In this document: positions 9,728 to 19,652 of the stretch, piece after piece
How positions within the stretch are numbered: the stretch's first letter is position 1
Layout of the letters: every line of letters begins with the position of its first letter
From: Bacillota bacterium
GTDB lineage: Bacteria; Bacillota; UBA994; UBA5500
DNA: 64,000 bases
Assembly (NCBI GenBank): GCA_029781045.1
Contig: JAKOXL010000029.1
Location: forward strand, 150,627 to 214,626
Direction: 5' to 3'
The notes under the pieces: generated by a model
Database searches by the model: none
The model's input: the letters and a program-made list of their open reading frames with translations, nothing else
Told to the model about the DNA's origin: nothing
Position numbers and translations under genes: made by a program

Positions 9728-10483
9728 TTATCCGCCTAAAGCAGTTCTTAGTTTCTGCAGAATTCTCTTTTCCAAACGAGAAATCTGGACCTGTGACACA
9801 TTTAAATGTTGGGCCACTTCCGTCTGAGTCTTACCTTGAAAATAGCGCATTTTAATGATCTGTTGTTCGCGCGGTGCCAGCTCCGATATCAATGTCTGTA
9901 AAGTAATATTGTTAGTCCAAGCTTCATCAGGTTGCTGCTCGTCGCTCAGGTGATCGAGTAAATAAATGGGATTACCATCATCTTGATATATCTCACTCTG
10001 TAGTGATGCCGGGGTGCTTGTTGCTTCTAACGCTAATACTAGAGTCTCAGCCGTGACATCTAGGGCTGATGCCAGTTCTTCGATGGTCACCTCCCGTCCC
10101 AAGGAAGAGCTAAGGTTTTCTTGCTCACGACGCGCTCTAGCCGCTAACTCCTTGAGGCTACGACTCACTTTCACTGGACCGTTGTCCCGCAAATAGCGAC
10201 GGATCTCGCCCAGTATGAGTGGAACAGCATAAGTAGAAAACCGAACATCTTGATTCAAATCAAAACGATCAATAGCACGAATCAAACCTAAACAACCCAG
10301 CTGAAACAAATCCTCCATTTCGACCTGTCGGTGGGCGAAGCGGCCTATCATCGAACGAACCAGGCGTAGATTACAGTTCACCAAGTAGTCACGAGCCCAG
10401 GTATCACCAGCCTGGGCACGGGCAATCAACAGCTTGGTCTCCTCGTCCGTCAATAACGGCAATTTTCTCTCCGGTTCCTGCAT
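9728..10483 (-). CDS. sigF: RNA polymerase sporulation sigma factor SigF
   Basis: Sigma-70 regions 2-4; follows spoIIAA-spoIIAB. Confidence 0.95.
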   Translation of the reverse strand: MQEPERKLPLLTDEETKLLIARAQAGDTWARDYLVNCNLRLVRSMIGRFAHRQVEMEDLFQLGCLGLIRAIDRFDLNQDVRFSTYAVPLILGEIRRYLRDNGPVKVSRSLKELAARARREQENLSSSLGREVTIEELASALDVTAETLVLALEATSTPASLQSEIYQDDGNPIYLLDHLSDEQQPDEAWTNNITLQTLISELAPREQQIIKMRYFQGKTQTEVAQHLNVSQVQISRLEKRILQKLRTALGG

Positions 10484-10491
10484 GGCAATAC

Positions 10492-10941
10492 CTATTCCTG
10501 AGCATCAGACTTGGTGTTCAACCACTTCACCATACGGACGGAAGTGCCCCTATTAGGTGTGGAAGTGACCGTCAGTTCGTGCATGAAGCTTTCCATAAAA
10601 GAGAAGCCCATACCTGTACGCTCTTGCTGGGGCTTGGTAGTGAACATAGGCTCCATGGCCTGTTCAACGTCTTCTATGCCAATGCCGTCATCTTCCACAA
10701 TTATCTCAATGCCGCCGCCCTCCAGGATATTCGCTCGGATTCGGACCTCACCAACTTCATGCTCATAGGCATGGATAATGGCATTCGTAACCGCTTCGGA
10801 TACGGCGGTCATGATCTCGTCCAATTCCACCAGAGTCCAATCACCTACTTGTAGCGCAAATGCAGCAACTGCTTGCCGGGCAAAACCCTCATTCTGGGAC
10901 AATGATGGAAAGCTCAGCAGCATAGTGTTTTTGACTTGCAT
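10492..10941 (-). CDS. spoIIAB: Anti-sigma F factor SpoIIAB
   Basis: GHKL kinase: AVSEAVTNAIIHAYE...DDGIGIEDVEQAMEPMFTTKPQQERTGMGFSFMESFM. Confidence 0.95.
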   Translation of the reverse strand: MQVKNTMLLSFPSLSQNEGFARQAVAAFALQVGDWTLVELDEIMTAVSEAVTNAIIHAYEHEVGEVRIRANILEGGGIEIIVEDDGIGIEDVEQAMEPMFTTKPQQERTGMGFSFMESFMHELTVTSTPNRGTSVRMVKWLNTKSDAQE

Positions 10942-10954
10942 TATATCTGCCCCC

Positions 10955-11290
10955 CTACAGTTGCTCTAGCGCCAACTGTTCAGTTGGATAAATGCCCATT
11001 ATGCGAGTCAGCCCCGATAGCTCAAAAACCCTTTTCACCTGTTGGTTAAGGCAACAGGCAGCCATTTGGCCTCCCATCTGACTTAAGCGGCGGTAGCGGC
11101 CAAGGATAACTCCGAGGCCCGAGCTATCCATGAATGTAAGCCCTTGCAAATTTAAGAGGACCGAGCTAGCCACGTCTCGGTCTAGTTCCTTCTCTATGGC
11201 CGTCCGAAGCGAATCGGCCGTGTGATGATCTAGTTCGCCTGTGAGACGCACAATCAGGGTGCGTCCCTTCATCTCCATTTCGATCTGCAA
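10955..11290 (-). CDS. spoIIAA: Anti-anti-sigma F factor SpoIIAA
   Basis: STAS domain with FMDSSGLGVILGRY. Start refined to TTG at 11290 with an upstream G-rich ribosome-binding site; the track start (11404) lies upstream of the promoter and inside a terminator. Confidence 0.9.
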   Translation of the reverse strand: MQIEMEMKGRTLIVRLTGELDHHTADSLRTAIEKELDRDVASSVLLNLQGLTFMDSSGLGVILGRYRRLSQMGGQMAACCLNQQVKRVFELSGLTRIMGIYPTEQLALEQL

Positions 11291-11332
11291 TGCTACCCCC
11301 CCTAACACAGTTTTCAAAACATCGATTCTATT

Positions 11333-11358
11333 ATTCTGAAAAACATCATCGGTCTCCT
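11333..11358 (-). promoter_or_regulatory. Candidate sigma-H promoter of the spoIIA operon
   Basis: Minus strand GAAGGAGAC...TCAGAATAA: AGGA (11358-11355), 18-nt spacer, GAAT (11336-11333). Confidence 0.6.
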
Positions 11359-11372
11359 TCTTCCATGAAAAA

Positions 11373-11394
11373 AAAGCTGCCATTCGGCAGCTTT
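11373..11394 (-). terminator. Rho-independent terminator between dacF and spoIIA
   Basis: AAAGCTGCC-ATTC-GGCAGCTTT followed by TTTTT on the minus strand. Confidence 0.85.
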
Positions 11395-11413
11395 CATGCC
11401 TCAACTCATAGGG

Positions 11414-12631
11414 TTAAACTCCTATCCAAGACCGCAAGAGGCGCCAGAGGTTACCGAAGAAACTCAACTTTTCCACATCCTGCGTAGCTATCAGGTCAAC
11501 CTCCGCCAATACCTGGTTGTCCTTCACCAACTTGAGCACTCCAAGGCGATCACCTTTCACAACTGGTGCAAACACCCTGTCGGATATCTCCACCTTTTGC
11601 TCAACTTCATCTAGAGACTCACCCTTTTTCAGTAGGACAGCCAGAGGTGCGGCCGTAATCAAAGGAATCTGCTGCTGCTCGCCCCGATTGACCACAACGG
11701 TGGTAATCTGCTCACCCTCACCCACCACCACTCGGCCCACATAGTTAGCAAAACCATAGTTTAGTAGCTGAGTCACATCCCTATAACGGAGTTCGTCAGA
11801 AGGCGCACCCAGTACTACAGCAATCAACCGGAAACCATCCCGTTCCGCCGTGGCACTCAAGCAATAACGGGCTGCATCAGTCAGACCCGTCTTCAGACCA
11901 TCGGCCCCTGAATAGCCACGGATAAAACGATGGTTAGTATTGAATAGCTCAACTGGCCCCTTCGCCCGCTGTAGATAGGTTATGCGAGTTGTCAGCCAGT
12001 CTCTCAGTATATGCTGATACTTGAGTACTGCCACCGACATTAGGGCCACATCGAAGGCGGAGGAATAGCCTTCATCTTCTGGTCTGCCAGTAACACTAAT
12101 ACCATCTAAACCACAAGCATTGATAAAATGGGTGTTCTCCATACCTAGTTCTTTAGCTCGCTGGTTCATTGCTGCTACAAAGGCCGATTCGGAACCGGCT
12201 ACGTGTTCCGCTAGTGCTACCGCTGCATCATTTGCCGACTTTATTGCCACTGCCATTAACATCTCTTCTACAGTGAACTGCTCCCCCGGTTCTAAGTATA
12301 TCTGGGCCCCTCCATAGGAACAGGCGTGGGGAGAAGCAACCACCATATCATCTAACTTGATCTGCCCCGACTCCAATGCCTCTAACACTAGCAACATGGT
12401 CATTATCTTAGTTACCGAGGCAATAGGCAGCCTCTGATCTGGATTCTTACTGATCAAAACTTGCCTTGTTCCCATATCCATAAGCACTGCCGCCTTTGAG
12501 TTCAGGTTCTCTTCTATGGCAGTGGCCATTACTGGCAACAGACTCCCTGGGCTTGCCCAGGCCGAGCTAACACTAGTTGTGAGCAATAGGACAACTAAGC
12601 TCAGGGAAATAAGATACCTAACAGGCCGCAC
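11414..12631 (-). CDS. dacF: D-alanyl-D-alanine carboxypeptidase DacF
   Basis: SVTKIM, SAND and KTG motifs; immediately upstream of spoIIA as in Bacillus. Confidence 0.9.
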   Translation of the reverse strand: MRPVRYLISLSLVVLLLTTSVSSAWASPGSLLPVMATAIEENLNSKAAVLMDMGTRQVLISKNPDQRLPIASVTKIMTMLLVLEALESGQIKLDDMVVASPHACSYGGAQIYLEPGEQFTVEEMLMAVAIKSANDAAVALAEHVAGSESAFVAAMNQRAKELGMENTHFINACGLDGISVTGRPEDEGYSSAFDVALMSVAVLKYQHILRDWLTTRITYLQRAKGPVELFNTNHRFIRGYSGADGLKTGLTDAARYCLSATAERDGFRLIAVVLGAPSDELRYRDVTQLLNYGFANYVGRVVVGEGEQITTVVVNRGEQQQIPLITAAPLAVLLKKGESLDEVEQKVEISDRVFAPVVKGDRLGVLKLVKDNQVLAEVDLIATQDVEKLSFFGNLWRLLRSWIGV

Positions 12632-12685
12632 ACCAATTCCCCCTATTACAACATTTGTTATTAGCTTGGCCTGCTAAAGGCAATA

Positions 12686-14002
12686 TCATGCAAGGGGTGG
12701 ACGCAAAACTGCGGCAATCAAAGGCCGTTTCACAGGCGGCTGTGGACCTATCTGCCAGGCTGCTAATACCTCCGGTGCCACCGTCTCCAACAGGTCCATG
12801 TTGGCCCCGTGTAACACGGCTATCGGTTCTCCGACGCGTACCCGGTCTCCTTCCTTTTTAAATAAGACGATGCCCGCGGCGTGGTCGATGGCCCCGTCTT
12901 GTGTAGTACGGCCCGCACCCAGTTTGACTGCACATTGACCAATCATAAGTCCATTCAGTTGCACTACAAAGCCGTCGCTGATCGATTTAAGGAGCAATTG
13001 GTGCCGACTGGCAGGCAACAAGTCGGGGGCGTATAGATAGCGAGGGTCGCCTCCTTGAGCACTTATGAACTGAACGAACTTCTCCCAAGCTGCCCCCTTC
13101 GCTAATATCAGCTCCAGCCTTTCTCTGGCTTCCTCCTGACCACTGCTAAAACCCGAGCTGACCATCAACTCAGCTCCGAGGGCTAAAACCAGCTCTTGTA
13201 CATCTCTTGGGCCGCGCCCTTGCAACACGTCAATGGCTTCTTTCACTTCTAGACTATTACCCACCGCATAACCTAGAGGTTGGTTCATATCGCTCAAAAC
13301 CGCCCTCATTTTGCGCCCACATTGTTCTCCAATTGCAATCATTATCTTGGCCAGCTCCTTAGCCGCCTCCAAAGAAGGCATTAAAGCTCCACGGCCATAC
13401 TTGACGTCCAACACAATATGTTGGGCTCCACCGGCCAGCTTCTTACTCATAACGGAACTGGCTATGAGCGGAAGGCTACCAACAGTGCCTGTTACGTCCC
13501 GTAAAGCATAGACCTTCTTATCGGCCGGTGCCAGAGTGGGCCCAGCGCCGATCATGCTCAGGCCAACAGCCCGCAGGTTTTGTATGAAGCCTTCATAGTC
13601 TAGGTCCGCTGTGAAGCCGGGGATACTCTCCAACTTATCTATAGTCCCACCAGTGTGGCCTAGCCCCCGTCCCGTTAGTTTGGCCACAGTTAAGCCGGCA
13701 GCGGCCAGCAACGGAGCTAACACCAGACTGGTCTTGTCGCCCACCCCACCCGTGCTGTGTTTATCCACAACTGGTGTAGGTAGGAAACTCAGGTCTACTT
13801 GTTGTCCGGATGCCAAAAAGATCTCCGTCAAGGCTACGGTTTCCGCCATCGTCATACCACGCAAATAGACGGCCATTAGCCATGCCGACATCTGGTAATC
13901 GGGGACCTGGCCAGATAAGAACCCGTTGACTAGCCACTGCAACTCCTCTCTAGTAAGCTCCAGTCCATCTCGCTTCTTCGCTATAATGTCAACTGCTAAC
14001 AT
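12686..14002 (-). CDS. pdp: Pyrimidine-nucleoside (thymidine) phosphorylase
   Basis: VDKHSTGGVGDKTSLVLAPLLAAAGLTVAKLTGRGLGHTGGTIDKLESIPGF. Start refined to MLAVDIIAKKRDG. Confidence 0.93.
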   Translation of the reverse strand: MLAVDIIAKKRDGLELTREELQWLVNGFLSGQVPDYQMSAWLMAVYLRGMTMAETVALTEIFLASGQQVDLSFLPTPVVDKHSTGGVGDKTSLVLAPLLAAAGLTVAKLTGRGLGHTGGTIDKLESIPGFTADLDYEGFIQNLRAVGLSMIGAGPTLAPADKKVYALRDVTGTVGSLPLIASSVMSKKLAGGAQHIVLDVKYGRGALMPSLEAAKELAKIMIAIGEQCGRKMRAVLSDMNQPLGYAVGNSLEVKEAIDVLQGRGPRDVQELVLALGAELMVSSGFSSGQEEARERLELILAKGAAWEKFVQFISAQGGDPRYLYAPDLLPASRHQLLLKSISDGFVVQLNGLMIGQCAVKLGAGRTTQDGAIDHAAGIVLFKKEGDRVRVGEPIAVLHGANMDLLETVAPEVLAAWQIGPQPPVKRPLIAAVLRPPLA

Positions 14003-15171
14003 TCCCCAACCCCCTCCAAAATGTTCTTGCCACACGCGAGAGGCGTAATCCCCAACCAACAGGCCGTGGTATGCCCAATCCAGCAGAGACTGTCAGCGTC
14101 TGGCAGTCGACGGCCAACACCAAAGCCAGAGTTGTACAGAAGGGCGGGCACAAACTCCCTAGAATGGTCGCTGCCCGGTGTTGTGGGATCACAACCATGG
14201 TCCGCAGTAATAATCAGCAAGTCGTCGTCTTTGAGGGCTGCCATGAGCCGGGGCAAGGCCTGGTCGAAAGCACTTAGAGCCTGAGCGTAACCAGCCGCAT
14301 TGTTACGATGGCCGTACAGCATATCAAACTCGACCAGATTGGTGAAAACCAGGCTTCCTTTACCCTCCTCGATGGCCTCCACTGTGGCAGCCATGCCTTC
14401 CTGATTGCTGCCTGTTTTCCGCGTAATGGTAACACCACTACCGGCAAAAATATCACTGATCTTACCAATGCCTATTACGGTGCCTCCCTCTTCTTCAATA
14501 CGATTGAGGAGTGTGTACTCGGGGCGAACGGAAAAGTCTCGCCTATTCGCTGTACGCTGATAATTGGGGTACCGGCCAATAAATGGCCGGGCGATTACCC
14601 GCGCCACCCGGTGCTCTGATTGCAGCATGAAGGCATGGACTTCTTGGCAAATACGGTAAAGCTCTTCAGGCGGAACCACCTGTTCATGGGCTGCAATCTG
14701 CAATACACTGTCAGCGGACGTATAAAGAATCAGAGCCCCAGTCGCCTCATGCTCTGGCCCCAACTGGCGAATGATCTCTGTGCCGCTGGCAGTCATATTG
14801 CCAATCACTTTTCTCCCGCTTAACTGTTCCAAGAAACCTACCACACTGGAGGGAAAGCCGTTAGGATAGGTAGGGAAAGGTTCGCGCAGGGGCAACCCCA
14901 TCATCTCCCAGTGTCCAGTCAGAGTGTCTTTGGCAGGTGAGCTGGTAGCCAGCCGTAATACATACGCTATGGGGGAGCCTATCGCCGGCAGTCGGACATG
15001 GCTTAACAGGTTACCTAGGCCCAATCGCTGTAAGTTGGGCAGAGCAACTGGTGCCACATCCAAGACATGTCCCAAAGTATTACTATCTTCATCACCAAAC
15101 AGATGGGCGTCAGGTAGAGCGCCTATACCTAGACTATCTAAGACCATGATTATCACTCGGGCCATATTCAT
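13996..15171 (-). CDS. deoB: Phosphopentomutase
   Basis: VLDSLGIGALPDAHLFGDEDSNTLGH...TADHGCDPTTPGSDHSREFVPALLY. Confidence 0.95.
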   Translation of the reverse strand: MNMARVIIMVLDSLGIGALPDAHLFGDEDSNTLGHVLDVAPVALPNLQRLGLGNLLSHVRLPAIGSPIAYVLRLATSSPAKDTLTGHWEMMGLPLREPFPTYPNGFPSSVVGFLEQLSGRKVIGNMTASGTEIIRQLGPEHEATGALILYTSADSVLQIAAHEQVVPPEELYRICQEVHAFMLQSEHRVARVIARPFIGRYPNYQRTANRRDFSVRPEYTLLNRIEEEGGTVIGIGKISDIFAGSGVTITRKTGSNQEGMAATVEAIEEGKGSLVFTNLVEFDMLYGHRNNAAGYAQALSAFDQALPRLMAALKDDDLLIITADHGCDPTTPGSDHSREFVPALLYNSGFGVGRRLPDADSLCWIGHTTACWLGITPLACGKNILEGVGEC

Positions 15172-15189
15172 CAGCTCCTTCTTAGCGGC

Positions 15190-15219
15190 AAAACCTGTTC
15201 CGACCAGGGAACAGGTTTT
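15190..15219 (-). terminator. Terminator between xerD and deoB
   Basis: Perfect 12-bp stem AAAACCTGTTCC-GACCAG-GGAACAGGTTTT. Confidence 0.7.
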
Positions 15220-15234
15220 CTGAACTTATATTTA

Positions 15235-16128
15235 TCATGCTCGTGGATGGGACTTGCGATAGACCTCTTGTAAGCGGTTACGCGTAATATGAGTATAGAT
15301 CTGCGTTGTGGAAATATCCGCATGGCCCAGCATCTCTTGCACTGAGCGCAGGTCTGCTCCATTTTCCAGCAAGTGCGTAGCAAAAGAATGCCGAAGTGTG
15401 TGAGGAGTGATGTTCACATCAATGTGGGCTTCTTCTGCATAGCGCTTCAGTATCTTCCAGAACCCTTGGCGCGTTAAACGACGACCGTGATGATTGAGGA
15501 ACAAAGCCGTTTCCCCACTGCGCTTTACCATCTCGGGGCGGGCTACCTGCAAGTATAACTCAAGGTACTTGATGGCTACCGATCCAAGGGGCACTATACG
15601 CTCTTTATTCCCCTTCCCCAGACAACGCAAGTAGCCGGCTTCCAGATTGATATCTGTCATGTCAAGGGAAACAAGCTCGCTTACCCTTATTCCTGTGGCG
15701 TAAATAACCTCTAGCATTGCCTTGTCACGGATACCAGAGGCATCTTCTAGGGTAGGCTGATTTAACAAGGCTTCAACCTCGTTCAGGTTCAACACCCGAG
15801 GAAGGCGTTTGTCGACCTTGGGCGACTCCAGGTGCACTGTTGGATCCTTATCTATGATATTTTCAGCCACTAAGAACTGGTAGAAGGATTTTATTGCTGC
15901 CAGATTGCGTGAAATAGTGGAGGACGCTCTACCTAGATTATGTAATTGCTCCAGATAGGCACGCACCGCCTCTTTCTCTGTGTTTTGAAAAGAAGTTAGG
16001 TTGTGCTTCTGTAGAAAGCGGGCGTAGGCTCTCAAATCTCGCCCATAGGCATCCAATGTGTTTTGCGCTAATCCTCGCTCCGCACTCAAGTACGCCAAGT
16101 ATTCTTCAATTTGCTGCTCCATTGACAT
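15235..16128 (-). CDS. xerD: Site-specific tyrosine recombinase XerD
   Basis: R...HxLRHSFATHLLENGADLRSVQEMLGHADISTTQIYTH; located upstream of deoB as in Bacillus. Confidence 0.92.
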   Translation of the reverse strand: MSMEQQIEEYLAYLSAERGLAQNTLDAYGRDLRAYARFLQKHNLTSFQNTEKEAVRAYLEQLHNLGRASSTISRNLAAIKSFYQFLVAENIIDKDPTVHLESPKVDKRLPRVLNLNEVEALLNQPTLEDASGIRDKAMLEVIYATGIRVSELVSLDMTDINLEAGYLRCLGKGNKERIVPLGSVAIKYLELYLQVARPEMVKRSGETALFLNHHGRRLTRQGFWKILKRYAEEAHIDVNITPHTLRHSFATHLLENGADLRSVQEMLGHADISTTQIYTHITRNRLQEVYRKSHPRA

Positions 16129-16230
16129 CCTCCAATAATCCCCGTGCACCCTAGGCACCGTACTCACTCCTTCCACTATTCCACGCGCCACCAGCTAAAT
16201 CCTGCCCAGTTTTCATGGAGAAAAAAACTG

Positions 16231-16257
16231 GGGCCCTCCTTGCTAAGGACAGCCCCC
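16231..16257 (-). terminator. Rho-independent terminator downstream of the 80-aa ORF
   Basis: GGGGC/GCCCC and TCCTT/AAGGA stem followed by a seven-T run on the minus strand. Confidence 0.75.
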
Positions 16258-16271
16258 CAATACAGTCCGCA

Positions 16272-16514
16272 TCAGAAACCAAATCTAAACCACAAGCGTA
16301 GGCTACCAAGCCAACGTTGCCAAAAACTCTGAGCGCCCTCCCCTGACAACTGTGAGGAAGTAACCGTAATAATCTCTTGTGCTGCCCCACCAGTGAGGGA
16401 ACCAGCTATCCGCCATACAAGCACAACTAGCAACAACAAGGCTAAGCATATAGCAACTAGCCTAATTATCCTTCCCCAATTCTTACCCAAAGGGCCAATG
16501 GTGATCACAAACAT
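16272..16514 (-). CDS. Small TM protein, unknown (positional counterpart of yqzK)
   Basis: 80 aa, one TM helix, own terminator, upstream of xerD. Confidence 0.5.
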   Translation of the reverse strand: MFVITIGPLGKNWGRIIRLVAICLALLLLVVLVWRIAGSLTGGAAQEIITVTSSQLSGEGAQSFWQRWLGSLRLWFRFGF

Positions 16515-16615
16515 GGCGCTCGCCTCCTTTCCCCTGCCTGTGGACGAGGGATGTTTATCTATCTATATGCGAGCTCCTCGGTCACCATACCATGCACAAG
16601 CAAACTGCACACAAA

Positions 16616-17650
16616 CTAGCTCCTTTTTTCCGCGTGGCGCTCGAGCGCAAGAACTATCAGTTCGTCAATCAGGCGGGCATAGGTCAAGCCGCTGGCCTCC
16701 CAAAGCTTAGGATAGGCCGAAATACGAGTAAAGCCAGGCATAGTATTAACCTCATTGATGAGAAACTGCCCATCAGCCTTACGCAAGAAGAAGTCAACCC
16801 GTGCCAGGCCGTTACATCCCAATGCTTTGTATGCACTGAGTGCCAACTGTTGAACTTGAGCCACCTGTTTTGGGGTTAAGGGAGCTGGAATAATCAGTTG
16901 TGAATCGCTGACATATTTGGCTTCATAGTCATAAAACTCGGCAGCAGGAACAATCTCTCCCGGCACGGAAACCACCGGCTCCTCATTCCCTAAGACACTG
17001 CATTCAATCTCCCGCCCATCGACAAAGGCTTCAATGACGATTTTGCTATCATAGGTGGCAGCCAACTCTAGCGCCTCTGGCAAACAATCAGGTATGTGCA
17101 CCTTGCTGATACCCACACTGCTACCCATATTGGCCGGTTTCACAAAACAAGGGAAACCCAGCTGCTCTTCCACAGCCCTCAGAACGCCCGCCGGATTCTC
17201 TTGACAATAGTTGCGGCCAAAAACCAGAAAGGGTGTCTGCGGAAAACCAAAATGAGCAAACAGTTGTTTGGCCATAGCCTTATCTAGACACAAGGAAGAC
17301 GCTAGTACCCCAGAACCCACATAAGGAATGTCCAAAATCTCCAGTAATCCTTGGATGGTACCATCTTCCCCGAAAGGACCGTGTAATACGGGGAAAGCTA
17401 CATCAATATCGGCCAAAACTGATACCGGATCTTTCTCCTGTTCAAGCTCGGGTACGCTGTCACCTTGGGCAAGCACCTGAAGGGGGTCCAAGCCAGAAAA
17501 CCACTTGCCCGTTTTGCTAATGGCTATAGGCACCATCTCATACTTATCGCGATCAGCTGCTCGCCATATAGACGCAGCCGATTGAACTGACACCTCATGT
17601 TCAGCGGAACGGCCTCCGAACAACACACCTAATCTTCGACGGGGCACCAC
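16616..17650 (-). CDS. ddl: D-alanine--D-alanine ligase
   Basis: VLFGGRSAEHEVSVQSA...PVLHGPFGEDGTIQG...DYEAKYVSDSQ...EVNTMPGFT; Tyr in the omega loop suggests a D-Ala-D-Ala product. Confidence 0.95.
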   Translation of the reverse strand: MVPRRRLGVLFGGRSAEHEVSVQSAASIWRAADRDKYEMVPIAISKTGKWFSGLDPLQVLAQGDSVPELEQEKDPVSVLADIDVAFPVLHGPFGEDGTIQGLLEILDIPYVGSGVLASSLCLDKAMAKQLFAHFGFPQTPFLVFGRNYCQENPAGVLRAVEEQLGFPCFVKPANMGSSVGISKVHIPDCLPEALELAATYDSKIVIEAFVDGREIECSVLGNEEPVVSVPGEIVPAAEFYDYEAKYVSDSQLIIPAPLTPKQVAQVQQLALSAYKALGCNGLARVDFFLRKADGQFLINEVNTMPGFTRISAYPKLWEASGLTYARLIDELIVLALERHAEKRS

Positions 17651-17653
17651 AAA

Positions 17654-18838
17654 TTACCTCCTCTTCAGGCTATGCGAATCACTAGCTTTCGGGTTGATAA
17701 AGCGTAGGGCTACACCTACGCACCCGGCGATCAACAGGACCTCCCAGTAGGTATACCAACTCCTGGCCACATCATGGGCTACCACTGCATCGACCGTGCC
17801 CATGGGCTGTCCGTCCAGAAAATAGGTTATCTCCCCCACCACTTGGCCTCGGGTTAACGGGGCCTGAAGCTGAGTGTTCAGAGAAAGCTCCCAAGTTACC
17901 TGCAGATCCTGCTCCCCTTTTGCTCTCGTAACTTGTAGGTCTGCACCTGCCACCAACAGGACCTTCTCCTCCCCATACCGCACCGGTAAAGCCGTTACCG
18001 CTTGTTCCTTTCCTATAAAGGCAATACTGCACCAATTAGCAAAGCCATAATCTAGGATTGCCTTGGCATCCTCCCAGAGGGCAGCTCCTTGGGCCTTGAA
18101 CACGGCGACCCCCAGTTTCAAGTTTCCCTTCCGAGCGGCGGCGACTATACAGTTTCCAGCCGCACTGGTATACCCAGTCTTACCTCCTAGTGTACCCTCA
18201 TACTCCGTCAACATTTTGTTACCGTTGACCAGTGCACGTTTTTCGCCGCTGGGGAGACTGATGTAGTAAACCCGTGTAGAAGTTATTTCCCGGATCAAAG
18301 GGTGCTTAAAGGCAGCGGAGAAGATCTTGGCCATGTCCTCCGCCGTTGTGTAATGATCCTCATGTGGAAGACCACTGGGGTTAACGAAGTTGCTATTAAA
18401 TGCTCCCAGTTCTCGTGCTCTTTCATTCATAATAGCAGCAAAATCAGCCACCGAACCGGCCACGTGCTCAGCTAAGGCCACAGCCACATCGTTGGCTGAC
18501 AACACCAGCATGGCATATAGAAGATCCCGGACCGGGTACTGTTCCCCTTCTTTGCAGTAAAGGGCCGTACCTTCCTGGTGTTCTGCGTTACGGCTAATGG
18601 TTACCATGTCGGAAAGATCGGCCAACTCGACCACCAGTAGTGCCGTTAAGACCTTAGTAGTACTGGCGGGATAAACCTTCACGTCCGTATTCTTGCCCGC
18701 CAATATTTCACCCGATTCTAAATCAAATAAAGCGGCTGCTTTTGACGATATAGAGGGCAAAGCGGCCGCTTCACTAGGGTTAGCGATTGTTAACAAAAGC
18801 AAAACTGAAATCATCAAGATGCATAATCCATATCGCAC
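17654..18838 (-). CDS. D-alanyl-D-alanine carboxypeptidase (third copy in window)
   Basis: STTKVL, SAND and KTG motifs. Start refined to GTG 18838 after GAGGAGGCGG. Confidence 0.88.
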   Translation of the reverse strand: MRYGLCILMISVLLLLTIANPSEAAALPSISSKAAALFDLESGEILAGKNTDVKVYPASTTKVLTALLVVELADLSDMVTISRNAEHQEGTALYCKEGEQYPVRDLLYAMLVLSANDVAVALAEHVAGSVADFAAIMNERARELGAFNSNFVNPSGLPHEDHYTTAEDMAKIFSAAFKHPLIREITSTRVYYISLPSGEKRALVNGNKMLTEYEGTLGGKTGYTSAAGNCIVAAARKGNLKLGVAVFKAQGAALWEDAKAILDYGFANWCSIAFIGKEQAVTALPVRYGEEKVLLVAGADLQVTRAKGEQDLQVTWELSLNTQLQAPLTRGQVVGEITYFLDGQPMGTVDAVVAHDVARSWYTYWEVLLIAGCVGVALRFINPKASDSHSLKRR

Positions 18839-18917
18839 GTTGCCGCCTCCTCGCGTTCCATTATAGCAGAGGAGAACATGTCTGCGCACCATTAGTTGCT
18901 TACAATTTAAGCCAAGC

Positions 18918-19535
18918 TTACAGGAGGCGGGCAATCAGTTTTACTAATAGGGGCGAAAACCAGGTTTCGATTACACTGGCAACAAATATAACGATTCCCA
19001 TCAAGATACAATTACCGCTATACTGGGTAAAACGTTGACGGAAAGTGGTGCGCCGAGGACGCAAACTAGGACGTAGGGTTTGGAAAGTAAAGTATATGGA
19101 CATAGCAGAGATTACCAATATGGCAGGTACCAGCAGCAGGTTATGGGGCAGAACTGAACAGGCCGCCAATAAGAAGCCCTTAGCCCCCATTTCGTGCACC
19201 AGAAAACCCACGGAAAACCCCAACACAAACCCTTGCAGAAAAACTAGGATTATCACAAGTGGCAGGCCGAAAACCACTAGACCCATCAACCAAATAAGCC
19301 CTGCCAGCTGCAAGTTGGCCGTTAGAGTTTGCAGAAAGACGGCCGACCCATTAGGCACCACCATACCGCTGGCAAAAAACTGCTGCAGAAAGGCCAACAG
19401 ATCTTGTTTTTGACTAAAGGTGAGCGCTTTCACCGCAATGGCACCAAAGATCACCCCCACTGCAAACAATACCAGCACAAAAAAGTAGCTTACGAAATGC
19501 TCTTCAAGATGCTGCCGTAGTCTTGAATAAAGCAT
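18918..19535 (-). CDS. spoIIM: Stage II sporulation protein M
   Basis: SpoIIM-type multi-TM protein: FVLGFSVGFLVHEMGAKGFLLAACSVLPHNLLLVPAILV. Confidence 0.92.
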   Translation of the reverse strand: MLYSRLRQHLEEHFVSYFFVLVLFAVGVIFGAIAVKALTFSQKQDLLAFLQQFFASGMVVPNGSAVFLQTLTANLQLAGLIWLMGLVVFGLPLVIILVFLQGFVLGFSVGFLVHEMGAKGFLLAACSVLPHNLLLVPAILVISAMSIYFTFQTLRPSLRPRRTTFRQRFTQYSGNCILMGIVIFVASVIETWFSPLLVKLIARLL

Positions 19536-19599
19536 TTTCGGCCCTCCTCCCCTGCTTGTCTATAAACAGCCTATGCTGGTTGTGCAAAATTAGAAGTAT

Positions 19600-19628
19600 G
19601 TTTATTCTGCCGCCTAACCGCATAAGCT
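19600..19628 (+). promoter_or_regulatory. Candidate sigma-E promoter for the 44-aa ORF
   Basis: GTTTATT-N14-CATAAGCT, compared with a remembered sigma-E consensus KMATATT-N14/15-CATACAMT. Confidence 0.4.
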
Positions 19629-19652
19629 GAGAAAAACGGTTGGGAGGGCCCT

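Noticed and set aside
15235-16128. Tyrosine recombinase as sign of a prophage or integrative element
   Set aside because: It is in the conserved chromosomal xerD position beside deoB and dacF; no phage genes, att repeats or tRNA nearby.
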